A DNA stretch of 33,522 nucleotides from the NCBI GenBank assembly GCA_910578605.1, contig CAJTQG010000018.1, positions 1 through 33,522 on the forward strand. Direction: 5' to 3'. The position numbers and the translations under genes are program-made. The DNA comes from an uncultured Lachnospiraceae bacterium (GTDB lineage: Bacteria > Bacillota > Clostridia > Lachnospirales > Lachnospiraceae). Within the stretch, counting starts at the first letter, position 1. Each line of letters starts with the position of its first letter. The notes beneath the pieces were generated by a model. That model made no database searches. It was not told the DNA's origin and saw only the letters and a list, made by a program, of their open reading frames with translations. Positions 12,264-21,681 of this stretch are shown in pieces.

Positions 12264-14921
12264 TTGAAAAAATACGGTGTAAATGAGTTGAGAAAAATGT
12301 ATCTTGACTTTTTTGAATCCAAAGACCATCTGAAAAAAGGAAGCTATTCATTAATTCCCCAAAACGATAACAGCTCCCTGTTAATCATGGCAGGCATGGC
12401 GCCATTAAAACCATATTTCACAGGGCAGGAGATTCCCCCTAAGAGAAGAATGACTACCTGCCAAAAATGTATCCGCACTGTAGACATTGAGAATGTGGGA
12501 AAAACAGCCAGGCATTTAACCTTTTTTGAAATGCTGGGCAATTTTTCCTTTGGAGATTATTTTAAGAAGGAAGCCATTCACTGGAGCTGGGAGTTTTTGA
12601 CAGAAGTAATCGGCTTGGAGCCAGATAGATTGTACCCTTCTATTTATTATGAAGATGATGAGGCATTTCAAATCTGGAATGAGGAGATTGGCATTCCAGC
12701 AGATAAAATCACTCGTTTTTACAGGGATGAGGACGGCAATTGTGATAACTTCTGGGAACACGGCGCAGGTCCATGCGGTCCATCCTCTGAAATTTATTAT
12801 GACAGAGGTATAGAGTATGGCTGCGGTAAGCCGGACTGCAAAGTGGGCTGTGACTGCGACCGCTATATGGAAGTGTGGAATAATGTGTTTACCCAGTTTG
12901 ATGGGGACGGCAAGGGCAATTACACGGAGCTGAGCCAAAAAAATATTGATACTGGTATGGGGCTGGAAAGACTGGCCGTGATTGTTCAGAATGTGGATTC
13001 CGTATTTGATATTGATACTATGAAAGCCATTCGAGACAAGATTTGTCAGATGGCACATGCAGAGTACAATAGCGACAAAAAGAAAGACATTTCTATACGT
13101 CTCATTACCGACCATATTCGCTCTGTTACTTTCATGATTTCCGACGGAATTATGCCGTCCAATGAGGGCAGAGGCTATGTACTGCGGCGCTTAATCCGCC
13201 GGGCTGCTCGTCACGGAAGACTGCTTGGCATTCAGGGAACTTTCCTTCATGATTTAAGCAATACTGTAATTGAGGAATCCAAAGATGGTTATCCGGAATT
13301 AGAGGAGAAGAAAAGCTTTATTTTTAAAGTTTTATCGGAGGAAGAAAATAAATTTAACAAAACAATTGACCAGGGCTTAAGCATTTTAAACCAGCAGATG
13401 GAAGCGATGAAATCTGCCAACCAGCAGATGCTAAGCGGGGAGGAAGCCTTTAAGCTGTATGACACATACGGATTTCCTCTGGATTTGACACAGGAAATTT
13501 TGGAGGAAAAGGGTTACCGCTTAGATGAGGCAGGCTTTGAGGAATGTATGAACAGACAGCGGGAAATGGCAAGAAAAGCCCGAAAGGTGACAAATTATAT
13601 GGGAGCGGACGTAACGGTATATGAGTCCTTAGATCCGGCTCTCACATCTACTTTTGTAGGCTACCATACATTAAAGACAGCTTCTAACATTACGGCAATC
13701 ACTACGGAGACAGAGGTGATGCAGGCACTGTCTCAGGGTGATACGGGAACCATTATTACAGAGGAAACACCCTTTTATGCCACTATGGGCGGACAGGAGG
13801 GGGATAACGGTGTGATTACCGCAGACGGCAATGTGTTTGTGGTGAAAGATACAGCAAAGCTGTTAGGCGGCAAAATTGCCCATATAGGCTATGTGGAAAA
13901 GGGGATTTTTGAAGTAGGACAAAGGGTTACTCTGGAGGTAAATTCTGCCCAAAGAGCATCCACATGCAAAAATCACAGCGCTACCCATCTTCTGCAAAAG
14001 GCTCTGCGCCTTGTATTGGGAGAACATGTAGAGCAGGCAGGCTCCCTTGTGACAAAGGACAGGCTTCGATTTGACTTTACCCATTTCTCTGCCATGACAA
14101 AGGAGGAAATCCAAAAAGTAGAGGCAATCGTCAATGAGCAGATTGGACAGGCAATGGATATTATCACAAAGGAAATGTCCTTAGAGGATGCCAAGAAAAC
14201 TGGGGCTATGGCGCTGTTTAGTGAAAAATATGACGACTTGGTGCGGGTGGTGTCTATGGGAGACTTCTCCGTAGAGCTGTGCGGCGGTACTCATGTTTCC
14301 AACACATCCCAAATCAGTATGTTTAAGATTGTGTCGGAATCCGGTGTGGCGGCAGGTGTGAGAAGAATCGAGGCCCTCACAGGCACCGGTGTGCTTTCCT
14401 ATTATGAGACACTGAATAACTGCCTGCAAAATGCATGCAAGGCGGCAAAGGCAGAGCCAGAGCAATTAACAAAGAAAATTGAGGCTTTGCAGGAGGAAAT
14501 CAAAGCGCTGCAGGGTGAGAATGCCTCCTTAAAGAGCAAGGCGGCAAGCAGCTCCTTAGGAGATGTTATGAGCCAAGTAGAGGAAATCAACGGAATCAAG
14601 GTATTGGCTGTAAAGGTGGAGGACACCGACATGAACGGCCTTCGCGACTTAGGAGACCAATTGAAAAATAAGCTGCAGGAAGCAATTCTCCTATTGGCAT
14701 CCTCACAGGAGGGCAAGGTTAGTCTTGTGGCCATGGCAACCAAGGGCGCTATGGACAAAGGCGGACATGCAGGCAACCTGATTAAAGAAGTGGCATCTCT
14801 TGTTGGGGGCGGCGGCGGCGGCCGTCCTAATATGGCACAGGCAGGGGGCAAGAATCCGGCAGGCATAGACCATGCCTTAGCAAAGGCAAAAGAAGTAATG
14901 CAGGCACAACTGGAAGGATAA
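12264..14921 (+). CDS. alaS: Alanine-tRNA ligase
   Basis: An 885-aa class II synthetase that charges tRNA-Ala. The catalytic core shows RHLTFFEMLGNFSFGDYFKK (motif 1/2 region) and FWEHGAGPCGPSSEIYYDRG. The editing domain has the zinc-site HSATH (His571, His575) and CGGTH (Cys673, His677), which clear mischarged serine and glycine. A coiled coil (about 735-765) leads to the C-terminal C-Ala domain with a glycine run followed by RPNMAQAGG. The start is TTG with AAAGG 11 nt upstream; the nearby ATG at 12254 is out of frame, and MKKYGVNELRKMYLDFF is the family's usual N-terminus. Length is standard. Confidence 0.97.
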   Translation: MKKYGVNELRKMYLDFFESKDHLKKGSYSLIPQNDNSSLLIMAGMAPLKPYFTGQEIPPKRRMTTCQKCIRTVDIENVGKTARHLTFFEMLGNFSFGDYFKKEAIHWSWEFLTEVIGLEPDRLYPSIYYEDDEAFQIWNEEIGIPADKITRFYRDEDGNCDNFWEHGAGPCGPSSEIYYDRGIEYGCGKPDCKVGCDCDRYMEVWNNVFTQFDGDGKGNYTELSQKNIDTGMGLERLAVIVQNVDSVFDIDTMKAIRDKICQMAHAEYNSDKKKDISIRLITDHIRSVTFMISDGIMPSNEGRGYVLRRLIRRAARHGRLLGIQGTFLHDLSNTVIEESKDGYPELEEKKSFIFKVLSEEENKFNKTIDQGLSILNQQMEAMKSANQQMLSGEEAFKLYDTYGFPLDLTQEILEEKGYRLDEAGFEECMNRQREMARKARKVTNYMGADVTVYESLDPALTSTFVGYHTLKTASNITAITTETEVMQALSQGDTGTIITEETPFYATMGGQEGDNGVITADGNVFVVKDTAKLLGGKIAHIGYVEKGIFEVGQRVTLEVNSAQRASTCKNHSATHLLQKALRLVLGEHVEQAGSLVTKDRLRFDFTHFSAMTKEEIQKVEAIVNEQIGQAMDIITKEMSLEDAKKTGAMALFSEKYDDLVRVVSMGDFSVELCGGTHVSNTSQISMFKIVSESGVAAGVRRIEALTGTGVLSYYETLNNCLQNACKAAKAEPEQLTKKIEALQEEIKALQGENASLKSKAASSSLGDVMSQVEEINGIKVLAVKVEDTDMNGLRDLGDQLKNKLQEAILLLASSQEGKVSLVAMATKGAMDKGGHAGNLIKEVASLVGGGGGGRPNMAQAGGKNPAGIDHALAKAKEVMQAQLEG

Positions 14922-14926
14922 TATCA

Positions 14927-14948
14927 AAAATAAAATACATTTTATTTT
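14927..14948 (+). terminator. AT-only inverted repeat after alaS
   Basis: AAAATAAAAT and ATTTTATTTT are exact complements separated by 2 nt. The stem is weak, so termination here is doubtful. Confidence 0.3.
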
Positions 14949-14968
14949 CCTCAATACTGGAAAAGTAG

Positions 14969-14996
14969 TTGACGAATGGAAAAATCATGCTATAAT
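14969..14996 (+). promoter_or_regulatory. Sigma-A promoter of rpsU
   Basis: TTGACG (14969-14974), 16-bp spacer, TATAAT (14991-14996). The transcript would carry a leader of about 65 nt. Confidence 0.7.
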
Positions 14997-15067
14997 AGAA
15001 TTAGTGCAAAAAAATACCCAAACAGTTGTATTATGCACAATACGCAACTGGAGGGAGGTTAGGTGTT

Positions 15068-15244
15068 ATGTCAAACGTAATTGTAAAAGAAAATGAATCT
15101 TTAGATAGCGCTTTACGCAGATTTAAAAGAAACTGTGCAAAAGCTGGTATTCAGCAGGAAATTCGTAAGAGAGAGCATTACGAAAAGCCAAGCGTAAAAC
15201 GCAAGAAAAAATCTGAAGCTGCGAGAAAACGCAAATTTAACTAA
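15068..15244 (+). CDS. rpsU: 30S ribosomal protein S21
   Basis: A 58-aa basic protein, MSNVIVKENESLDSALRRFK and a lysine/arginine-rich tail ending RKRKFN, identical in plan and length to S21 of Firmicutes. It binds the 30S platform near the anti-Shine-Dalgarno region of 16S rRNA. The start at 15068 fits the family N-terminus; an in-frame upstream extension to 15026 lacks family similarity. It has its own promoter and terminator. Confidence 0.97.
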   Translation: MSNVIVKENESLDSALRRFKRNCAKAGIQQEIRKREHYEKPSVKRKKKSEAARKRKFN

Positions 15245-15258
15245 TTATAACCATAAGA

Positions 15259-15291
15259 AAGACGTTTAATGAAGATTAGACGTCTTTTTTT
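15259..15291 (+). terminator. Rho-independent terminator after rpsU
   Basis: AAGACGT (15259-15265) and ACGTCTT (15280-15286) close a stem of about 12 bp (inner TTAAT/ATTAG with one G-U), followed by a run of T to 15291. Confidence 0.85.
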
Positions 15292-15340
15292 CGTTATGTT
15301 GGAATATACTTAAGAAAGCTTACATTGGAGGACTGATTCT

Positions 15341-15643
15341 GTGAGGCATCAAAGAACTCGCTCCTCGGAAATTCATGATAAACCATCGTTAAAAGCCCAG
15401 ATGGTAGAACAATTTGAGCTTCCAAAGGATTTAATCCTTGGCGCTCCATTGCTTCACATCTATGGACAAAATGAGGCGTATATTGAAAATTTTAAAAATA
15501 TGATTGAATTTACAGACAAACTCATAAAAGTACAGACGAAGCAGTGCCGCATTATGATTCTGGGAAAAAAACTAGAAATTGAGAGCTTTTGCGGTGAAGA
15601 AATGCATATCATCGGAAAAATTGAAGAAATTAAATATTACTAG
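15341..15643 (+). CDS. yqfC: Sporulation protein YqfC
   Basis: A 100-aa protein. KAQMVEQFELPKDLILGAPL, IYGQNEAYIENFKNMIEF and the MILGKKLEIESF segment are the YqfC family pattern. In Bacillus yqfC and yqfD are mother-cell genes under sigma-E; the precise function is not established. The start is GTG, 9 nt after GGAGG. A TATACT (15305-15310) lies upstream without a good -35, and GGAATATA...CATTGG could be a poor sigma-E site. It is followed at 11 nt by yqfD. Confidence 0.9.
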   Translation: MRHQRTRSSEIHDKPSLKAQMVEQFELPKDLILGAPLLHIYGQNEAYIENFKNMIEFTDKLIKVQTKQCRIMILGKKLEIESFCGEEMHIIGKIEEIKYY

Positions 15644-15654
15644 GAGTGGACTGT

Positions 15655-16911
15655 ATGCTGTCTTTCATGCGTTGGATACAGGGCTATGTAAATTTAAAAA
15701 TATGCGGAATGGATATGGAGCGTTTTTTAAATTTATGTCGTCATCATAATATTTCCCTTTGGAACTTACAATACCAAAAGGATGCCATAACCTTTTCCAT
15801 GAAGAGAAATCAAGTGGTACAAGTAAAGGATCTGTTAAAGAAAACCGGATGTCAATGTCATATTGGAAAAAGATATGGCTTGTATTCCTTTTTCTTCCGG
15901 TATCGAAAGAGAAAACTGTTTTTTGGCGGGATTTTGTTGTTTGTTTTAATTCTATATATTTTTTCCAGATTTTTATGGACCATTGAAATTGACGGAAACT
16001 TTACCAACACCTCAGAGACAATTCTTGAATTTTTGAAGGAAAAGCATATTTATGCCGGCATGTACAAAAAAGATATCGCCTGTGAAGAAATAGAAAAAAT
16101 GATACGAAACCAATATTTTGATATCACATGGGTGTCTGCGGAGCTGACAGGAACAAGGCTTTCCCTCCACATCAAAGAAAAAATTGACACCTTTGTAGTG
16201 CAGGAGGAGAAAGAGCCCTATCACATCATTGCGGATAAAGACGGCGTTATCACCTCCATTATTACAAGAGCAGGAACACCAAAGGTTCAGGTTGGAGATA
16301 CAATCAAGAAAAAGGATATATTAGTATCCGGCATTGTGGAGGTGCTAGATGACAACAAGGAGGTAATGCTCACCAATTTTGTCAATGCTGATGCAGATAT
16401 CTATGGTGAAACGGAATATTCTTACCACGATGAAATACCGCTAGAGTATTTAAAGAAGCATTATACAGATAAGTCAAAAAAAGGATTAGAACTCAAAGTA
16501 TTTTCCCGCTTATTTTTGTTTGGAGGCAGCTTAAAAGAGGAGGGGAACTACAAGACAGACCGTATCAGTCAGACGAAACAGCTTGAAATTTATCATAACT
16601 TTTTTTTGCCTGTCTACTATGGCACATACGAGACAAAACAGTACTCTAATGAGAAAAAAACATACTCACAGGATGAGGTATACAACATTGCTCAAAACCA
16701 TTTAGAAAAATTTTTAAAAAAATTGCAAGAAAAGGGTATTCAAATTATACACAAAGATGTTAAAATAAAAGTTGCGGGAAAAAAATGTATCAGTGACGGC
16801 AAAATTCATGTTGTGGAACAGTTAGGCGCCATTCAAACCATTACTTCCCAGGAAAAAGAGGAACATACTATAAAACAAGACAACAAGGAGGAAAACACAG
16901 ACGAACCATGA
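15655..16911 (+). CDS. yqfD: Sporulation protein YqfD
   Basis: A 418-aa protein with the YqfD start (MLSFMRWIQGYVNLKICGMD), one transmembrane helix at about 80-100 (KLFFGGILLFVLILYIFSRF) after a basic cluster, and a long exported domain with TWVSAELTGTRLSLHIKEKI and ADKDGVITSIITRAGTPKVQ, as in the SpoIV/YqfD family. It is required for efficient sporulation in Bacillus relatives. The ATG at 15655 is preceded by AGGAG at 8 nt and is preferred over a GTG at 15646. The C-terminal tail is Lys/Glu-rich. It overlaps phoH by 4 nt. Confidence 0.92.
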   Translation: MLSFMRWIQGYVNLKICGMDMERFLNLCRHHNISLWNLQYQKDAITFSMKRNQVVQVKDLLKKTGCQCHIGKRYGLYSFFFRYRKRKLFFGGILLFVLILYIFSRFLWTIEIDGNFTNTSETILEFLKEKHIYAGMYKKDIACEEIEKMIRNQYFDITWVSAELTGTRLSLHIKEKIDTFVVQEEKEPYHIIADKDGVITSIITRAGTPKVQVGDTIKKKDILVSGIVEVLDDNKEVMLTNFVNADADIYGETEYSYHDEIPLEYLKKHYTDKSKKGLELKVFSRLFLFGGSLKEEGNYKTDRISQTKQLEIYHNFFLPVYYGTYETKQYSNEKKTYSQDEVYNIAQNHLEKFLKKLQEKGIQIIHKDVKIKVAGKKCISDGKIHVVEQLGAIQTITSQEKEEHTIKQDNKEENTDEP

Positions 16912-17891
16912 GTATGATAGAAACGATTATGGATTTTCCTGTTGAACATAGCTCCAATGTGTTTGGACAGTTTGACAGTTATTTAAAGAAAATAGAAAAA
17001 ACTCTTCATGTAACGATTATTATGCGGGAGGGCGAATTAAGAATTATAGGCTCGGATATTGCTGCCGGACGTGCCAGAAAGGTAATTGAAAATTTATTAT
17101 CTCTCTCTAAACGGGATAACACCATTACCCAGCAAAATGTAGATTATGCTCTTGCGCTGTCCATGGAGGGAAAGGAAGACAAAGTCCTAGAGATAGATGA
17201 AGATATTATATGCCGAACAATTCAGGGCAAGCCCATAAAACCAAAAACATTGGGGCAGAAGGACTATGTGGACCAGATTCGAGACAAAATGATTACCTTC
17301 GGCATAGGACCGGCGGGAACCGGAAAGACCTATCTTGCCATGGCTATGGGGATTACCGCCTTTAAAAACAACGAGGTAAACCGTATTATTCTCACAAGGC
17401 CTGCCATTGAGGCAGGAGAAAACCTGGGATTTCTCCCCGGCGATTTGCAGAGCAAGGTAGATCCTTATCTGCGCCCTCTGTATGATGCATTACACGAAAT
17501 TATGGGTGCTGAGAGCTTTATGAATTACTCAGAGAAGGGGCTGATTGAGGTGGCGCCCCTAGCTTATATGAGAGGCCGCACCTTAGACAATGCGTTTATT
17601 ATTTTGGATGAAGCGCAGAACACTACCCCTGCCCAGATGAAGATGTTCTTAACCCGTGTGGGCTTTGGCTCCAAAGTGGTGATAACCGGAGATTTAACAC
17701 AAATAGATTTGCCAAAGGGCGTTTCCAGCGGACTGGCCATTGCCCAGAGAGTGCTTCGCAGGGTGGAGGAAATTGCGTTTATCACCTTGACAAACAAGGA
17801 TGTTGTGAGACATCCTCTTGTACAGAAAATTGTACAAGCCTACGAGGCGTATGAGACGCAGCGCAGTCAGAATCATAAAAACCGCAGCTAG
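16908..17891 (+). CDS. phoH: PhoH-like P-loop ATPase
   Basis: A 327-aa protein with a short N-terminal KH-like region, then Walker A GIGPAGTGKTYLAMAMG (134-141 core) and Walker B AFIILDEAQNTTPAQMK, and the family stretch LTRPAIEAGENLGFLPGDLQ. PhoH proteins are ATPases of the RNA-helicase-like SF1 fold, often linked to ybeY as here and proposed to act in RNA or ribosome metabolism. It starts within the yqfD stop codon (ATGA overlap). The AAGGAGG upstream is 16 nt away, longer than usual. Confidence 0.95.
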   Translation: MSMIETIMDFPVEHSSNVFGQFDSYLKKIEKTLHVTIIMREGELRIIGSDIAAGRARKVIENLLSLSKRDNTITQQNVDYALALSMEGKEDKVLEIDEDIICRTIQGKPIKPKTLGQKDYVDQIRDKMITFGIGPAGTGKTYLAMAMGITAFKNNEVNRIILTRPAIEAGENLGFLPGDLQSKVDPYLRPLYDALHEIMGAESFMNYSEKGLIEVAPLAYMRGRTLDNAFIILDEAQNTTPAQMKMFLTRVGFGSKVVITGDLTQIDLPKGVSSGLAIAQRVLRRVEEIAFITLTNKDVVRHPLVQKIVQAYEAYETQRSQNHKNRS

Positions 17892-17930
17892 ACAAGTAGC
17901 AGGAATAAAAGATAAGGATATGGATACACT

Positions 17931-19373
17931 ATGTCAGGAAAAGATTGGATTATGAAACACAGTAAATTCCTACTAATAGGAATTTTAGAGCTATTCACAG
18001 TAAGTGTCATTATCGGCCGAGGCTATATGCTTCAAATATCCCCTATGGATATAAAGGCCACCGTTGTGATAGGCACATTGCTGTTAGCAGGTCTATGTAT
18101 GCTGTTATATACACAAACAGATAAGAATTTGTTAAATTTTCAAATCAATACTAGATGGCTGCAATTTGGTATTCTCTATGGGGGATGTCTGCTTTTTGTA
18201 CTGATTGCACCATCCTTTCCAGCGGAATATATTCCGCTTGGAGCAACGGGTATTTTGTTTGCTCTTTTTTTCGGAAGCACTATGGGTTTGGCTGCCAATT
18301 TGCTGTTTTCCTGTTTAAACATTATTTTTATCTGTGAGCAGGGAAATTTTTCGTCCAATGTGAAGCTATTGTTATTGTACTTACTGTACGGATGCTTTAT
18401 GGCAATATTGATTCCCCATTTTAAAGATTTGCAGAACTATTTATACTTTTGTGTGATAGCTATTTGCCTCCATGTAGGCTTGCTTGTCACATTTGAGAGC
18501 AAATTTTACGGAAGTATAAAGTACGGTAAAATCGGTTTAAGCTGTCTGTCACTTTTGGCAGAGTTGATTCTTGTTGGACTTTTGCTTTACATTATGCTGT
18601 ACCGCTCAGGTAAGACAAAGAAACACCAGCGTCTTGAGGCAATATGCAGAGACGATTTTTATGCCATTCAGCTATACAAAAAACGGGAGCTGGCTTCTTA
18701 CTATCACGCAAGAGATGTGGAGAGAATAAGCAAAAAGGCAGGGGAGGTTTTGGGCTTGAATGTACCTTTAATTTGTGCCGGCGCCCTGTACCATGAAATC
18801 GGCAAGCTAGAGCCCGGGGATTATGTCCAGGGAGGCATCACCATTGCAAAGCGCTATCATTTGCCTGTGGAGGTAGGAAACATTATTGTGGAACACAACT
18901 GCAAGCACCAGCTTCCCCAATCTGTGGAGAGCGCCGTTGTTATGCTTGTAGATTCTGCTCTCTCCACAATTGAGTATTACGAAAAGACAAAGGGAAAACA
19001 CAATATAGACAGAAAAAATACAGTTGAAAAAGTGTTAAAGCTGCGGTTAGAGGAGGGCTGTCTAGATGAGTCGGGAATGAGTGTTGAACAGTACCACAAG
19101 CTGTGTGTCATATTTTCACAATTATTTCCTCTTACAAAACAGGATGTACAGTTTGAGAAGGGAAGTGTTGCTTCCAAAATTGCAAAAGAGATAAAGGCAC
19201 AACAAAAAACTGCTCAAGGAGCTGCAGGTAAGCAGGAGAAGAAGGGAGTTTCTGTATCTCCCAACAATAAAACAGCTAGAAAACCTGCCGTAAGTTCCAG
19301 CATTCAAGAGGAAATTAACAAAAGAATCCAAAATGCCAACAGCCAAAGAAAAAATACAAAACAACAGGGATAG
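17931..19373 (+). CDS. Seven-transmembrane HD-domain protein, PgpH/YqfF-related, short form
   Basis: A 480-aa protein. Residues about 12-222 carry seven or eight hydrophobic helices and residues 240-400 an HD-type domain: His259 in YYHARDVERIS, ALYHEIGKLEPGDYV (His288-Glu289), IIVEHN and MLVDSALSTIEYY. Position between phoH and ybeY is that of YqfF/PgpH, the c-di-AMP phosphodiesterase, but the N-terminal extracellular 7TMR-HDED domain is absent and the HD doublet reads His-Glu. The tail (about 405-480) is low complexity, rich in Lys, Gln and Ser. Membrane signalling is likely; catalysis is uncertain. The start could be ATG 17931 or ATG 17952, which has AGGAAA upstream. Confidence 0.75.
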   Translation: MSGKDWIMKHSKFLLIGILELFTVSVIIGRGYMLQISPMDIKATVVIGTLLLAGLCMLLYTQTDKNLLNFQINTRWLQFGILYGGCLLFVLIAPSFPAEYIPLGATGILFALFFGSTMGLAANLLFSCLNIIFICEQGNFSSNVKLLLLYLLYGCFMAILIPHFKDLQNYLYFCVIAICLHVGLLVTFESKFYGSIKYGKIGLSCLSLLAELILVGLLLYIMLYRSGKTKKHQRLEAICRDDFYAIQLYKKRELASYYHARDVERISKKAGEVLGLNVPLICAGALYHEIGKLEPGDYVQGGITIAKRYHLPVEVGNIIVEHNCKHQLPQSVESAVVMLVDSALSTIEYYEKTKGKHNIDRKNTVEKVLKLRLEEGCLDESGMSVEQYHKLCVIFSQLFPLTKQDVQFEKGSVASKIAKEIKAQQKTAQGAAGKQEKKGVSVSPNNKTARKPAVSSSIQEEINKRIQNANSQRKNTKQQG

Positions 19374-19408
19374 CAATCTATACCCATAAGAGTAAGAAAG
19401 GTTTCCGT

Positions 19409-19906
19409 ATGCATATTGTATTAGAAAATGAATCACAGCTTGAGCTTCCATGCGACTATGAAGCTATTATAAAGAGAGTTACAGATTACGCATTAGAATA
19501 TATAAAATGCCCTTATGAAGCCCAAGTAAATGTCCTAATCACTGACATGGAATCTATCTGTCAAATTAACAAGGAATATCGACAGATAGACAAACCAACA
19601 GATGTTCTCTCTTTTCCAATGATAGATTATTGGCAGCCAGGAGACTTTTCCCATGTGGAGGAGCATGAGGAGAGCTACTTTGATTTTGAGACTAAAGAGC
19701 TGCTATTAGGAGATATTATTCTCTGCTCAGAAAAAGTATTAGAACAGGCTGATGCCTATGGTCATTCTGTAGAGAGAGAGCTGGCTTTTCTTACAGCCCA
19801 CAGTATGCTTCATTTATTTGGATATGACCATGTAACTCCAAAGGAGGAAAAGGAGATGTTTTCTAAGCAGGAGGAAATCCTTCAATATCTTGGAATTACT
19901 AGATAA
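19409..19906 (+). CDS. ybeY: Endoribonuclease / rRNA maturation factor YbeY
   Basis: A 165-aa metalloprotein. The zinc signature HSMLHLFGYDH matches the HxxxHxxGxDH motif, with Ser where Gly is more usual after the first His. RQIDKPTDVLSFPM and LGDIILCSEKV are further family hallmarks. YbeY takes part in 16S rRNA 3' processing and ribosome quality control. AGAAAGG lies 7 nt before the ATG. The order phoH-HD-ybeY is conserved across Firmicutes. Confidence 0.95.
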   Translation: MHIVLENESQLELPCDYEAIIKRVTDYALEYIKCPYEAQVNVLITDMESICQINKEYRQIDKPTDVLSFPMIDYWQPGDFSHVEEHEESYFDFETKELLLGDIILCSEKVLEQADAYGHSVERELAFLTAHSMLHLFGYDHVTPKEEKEMFSKQEEILQYLGITR

Positions 19907-19952
19907 ATAGAATTACTTAATAGAAATCGGAAGACACTTGAAATGAAAGGAA

Positions 19953-21074
19953 ATGAATGAGAATAAAATGAAACGAAGAGGTATTATAGCAACCATTTCC
20001 TGTTTGGCTTTATTGATATTAAGCGTCGTTATTTTTTCTTCCAGCAAGGAAGCTAAGCAGGAGCAACCATTATCTACATCCCGCGCTACCACTGTAGCCG
20101 AAACAAAACAGACAGAACCGGAGACAACAACGAAAAAGGAAGTTAATCATGACAACGATACCCACAGTATTCTTACAGGAAAATGGATTTCAAAGGATAT
20201 TGCCAAAAATCGTCTTGTGGCTGTTATGTTTAACAATGTACCGGAGGCCTGCCCTCAGGCAGGTATATCTAAAGCAGATATTATCTATGAAGTACCTATA
20301 GAAGGTTTTGTTCCAAGATTGATGGGGATTATGCAGGACTACAAAGAACTTTCCCAGATAGGCTCTGTGAGAAGCTGCCGTCTATGTTTTGCTCAGCTTG
20401 CCATGGAATACGATGCTATATATTTGCATTATGGACAGTCGGAATACGCCCTTTCTACTTTAAACTCCAGCGCCATTGATAATCTCAGTGGTTTAGAGAG
20501 CGTAGGAAACAGTGTATATTACCGCCGCAATGACAGATATGCCCCTCACAATGCCTACGCTTCTGCCGACGGCATTGCACAGGGCGCTAAGATAAAAGGC
20601 TACAGCACTAAAATAGCAAAGGACTATACAAAGCATTTTAAATTTGCCTCCGATGAAGCTGAAATTGTGTTAAAAAAGGGGGACAATGCTTCCTATGTAG
20701 CACCGGGTTTTTCCGTGAACTCTCCTTATTTTGAATACAACAAGAAAAAGGACAATTATACCCGTTACCAGTACGGCTCAAAGCAGATAGACGAAAACAA
20801 CGGGCATGTATTGACATGCCGCAATATTATTTTGCAGAATGTAAATTACAGTTATTTCGGCAATGGCTACAGTCAAAATTATTATATGGTAGGCAGCGGA
20901 AGCGGAAAATTTATTACAGGGGGAAAAGCCATTGATATTACTTGGCAGAAGGACAGCGAGAGCAGTATCACTCGCTACTACAAATCAAACGGAAAAGAAA
21001 TTACTTTAAATCAAGGAAAAACCTGGATTTGCATTATTCCCTCAGATTTAACCTCCCATGTTGATATATCCTAA
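19953..21074 (+). CDS. DUF3048 (YerB-like) membrane-anchored protein
   Basis: A 373-aa exported protein. An N-terminal hydrophobic helix (about 9-29) follows KMKRRG; there is no clear lipobox, so it is an uncleaved anchor or signal peptide rather than a lipoprotein. A Thr/Glu-rich linker (30-70) precedes two DUF3048 domains: NRLVAVMFNNVPEACPQAGI, IYEVPIEGFVPRLMGIMQDY and IGSVRSCRLCFAQLAMEYDA, then later YQYGSKQIDENNGHVLTCRN and SGSGKFITGGKAIDITWQK. The function of DUF3048 is unknown. Start is ambiguous: ATG 19953 is very close to AAGG, and ATG 19968 is far from it. It sits where dgkA lies in Bacillus, between ybeY and cdd. Confidence 0.85.
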   Translation: MNENKMKRRGIIATISCLALLILSVVIFSSSKEAKQEQPLSTSRATTVAETKQTEPETTTKKEVNHDNDTHSILTGKWISKDIAKNRLVAVMFNNVPEACPQAGISKADIIYEVPIEGFVPRLMGIMQDYKELSQIGSVRSCRLCFAQLAMEYDAIYLHYGQSEYALSTLNSSAIDNLSGLESVGNSVYYRRNDRYAPHNAYASADGIAQGAKIKGYSTKIAKDYTKHFKFASDEAEIVLKKGDNASYVAPGFSVNSPYFEYNKKKDNYTRYQYGSKQIDENNGHVLTCRNIILQNVNYSYFGNGYSQNYYMVGSGSGKFITGGKAIDITWQKDSESSITRYYKSNGKEITLNQGKTWICIIPSDLTSHVDIS

Positions 21075-21225
21075 TGTATTGTGTCATTCACATTTCGCCA
21101 AATGCATTGCCTGAATAATACAGTACATTTGTGTTCTTTCCTTCATACAGACCACCGCTTTAGCTTATCATTACTGTATCTTTATAAATAGAATAATGTA
21201 AAGTGCTTATAGAGAAAGGATTATT

Positions 21226-21657
21226 ATGGTACAAAGACAAGAAGAAAACACAGAGATAACGAGAGAGATGGAAAGCAATAAAGCTTTGGTGGACAGGGCG
21301 AAGGAAATGCTTACCTTTGCCTATGCTCCTTATTCTAAATTTCGTGTAGGCGCCGCCCTTTTAGGAAAATCAGGAAAAATATACACGGGGTGCAATATTG
21401 AAAATTCCTCCTATGGTGCCTGTCTGTGTGCAGAGCGGACTGCTATTGCCAAAGGAGTATCTCAGGGGGAAACAGAATTTTCAAAAATTGCCGTTGTCTC
21501 TAGTGAAGGTGGGTTTACCTACCCATGTGGAATTTGCAGACAGGTGTTGTGGGAATTTATGCCAGATGGCATTGTAATAGTAGAAGATAGCAAACAAGGA
21601 ATCATAGTAGAGCAAGTAAAGGCATTGCTGCCTAATGGCTTTTCTCTTTTATCATGA
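21226..21657 (+). CDS. cdd: Cytidine deaminase
   Basis: A 143-aa homotetrameric-type enzyme that deaminates cytidine and deoxycytidine to the uridine forms in pyrimidine salvage. The catalytic zinc site is visible: CAERTA (Cys68, Glu70) and PCGICRQ (Cys101, Cys104). AYAPYSKFRVGAALL is the family N-terminal hallmark. About 18 extra residues precede it. GAGAAAGGA lies 6 nt before the ATG. A 151-bp gap separates it from DUF3048; no convincing promoter or terminator was found there. ybeY-cdd linkage is common in Firmicutes. Confidence 0.95.
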   Translation: MVQRQEENTEITREMESNKALVDRAKEMLTFAYAPYSKFRVGAALLGKSGKIYTGCNIENSSYGACLCAERTAIAKGVSQGETEFSKIAVVSSEGGFTYPCGICRQVLWEFMPDGIVIVEDSKQGIIVEQVKALLPNGFSLLS

Positions 21658-21681
21658 TTTTCCTTTAGAAGGAGAGGAACC

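Noticed and set aside
12516..13115. 199-aa ORF antisense to alaS
   Set aside because: It lies fully inside the conserved catalytic domain of alaS and shows no independent coding features.
21075..21225. Promoter or terminator between the DUF3048 gene and cdd
   Set aside because: Only weak -10/-35 combinations and no hairpin with a T-run were found.
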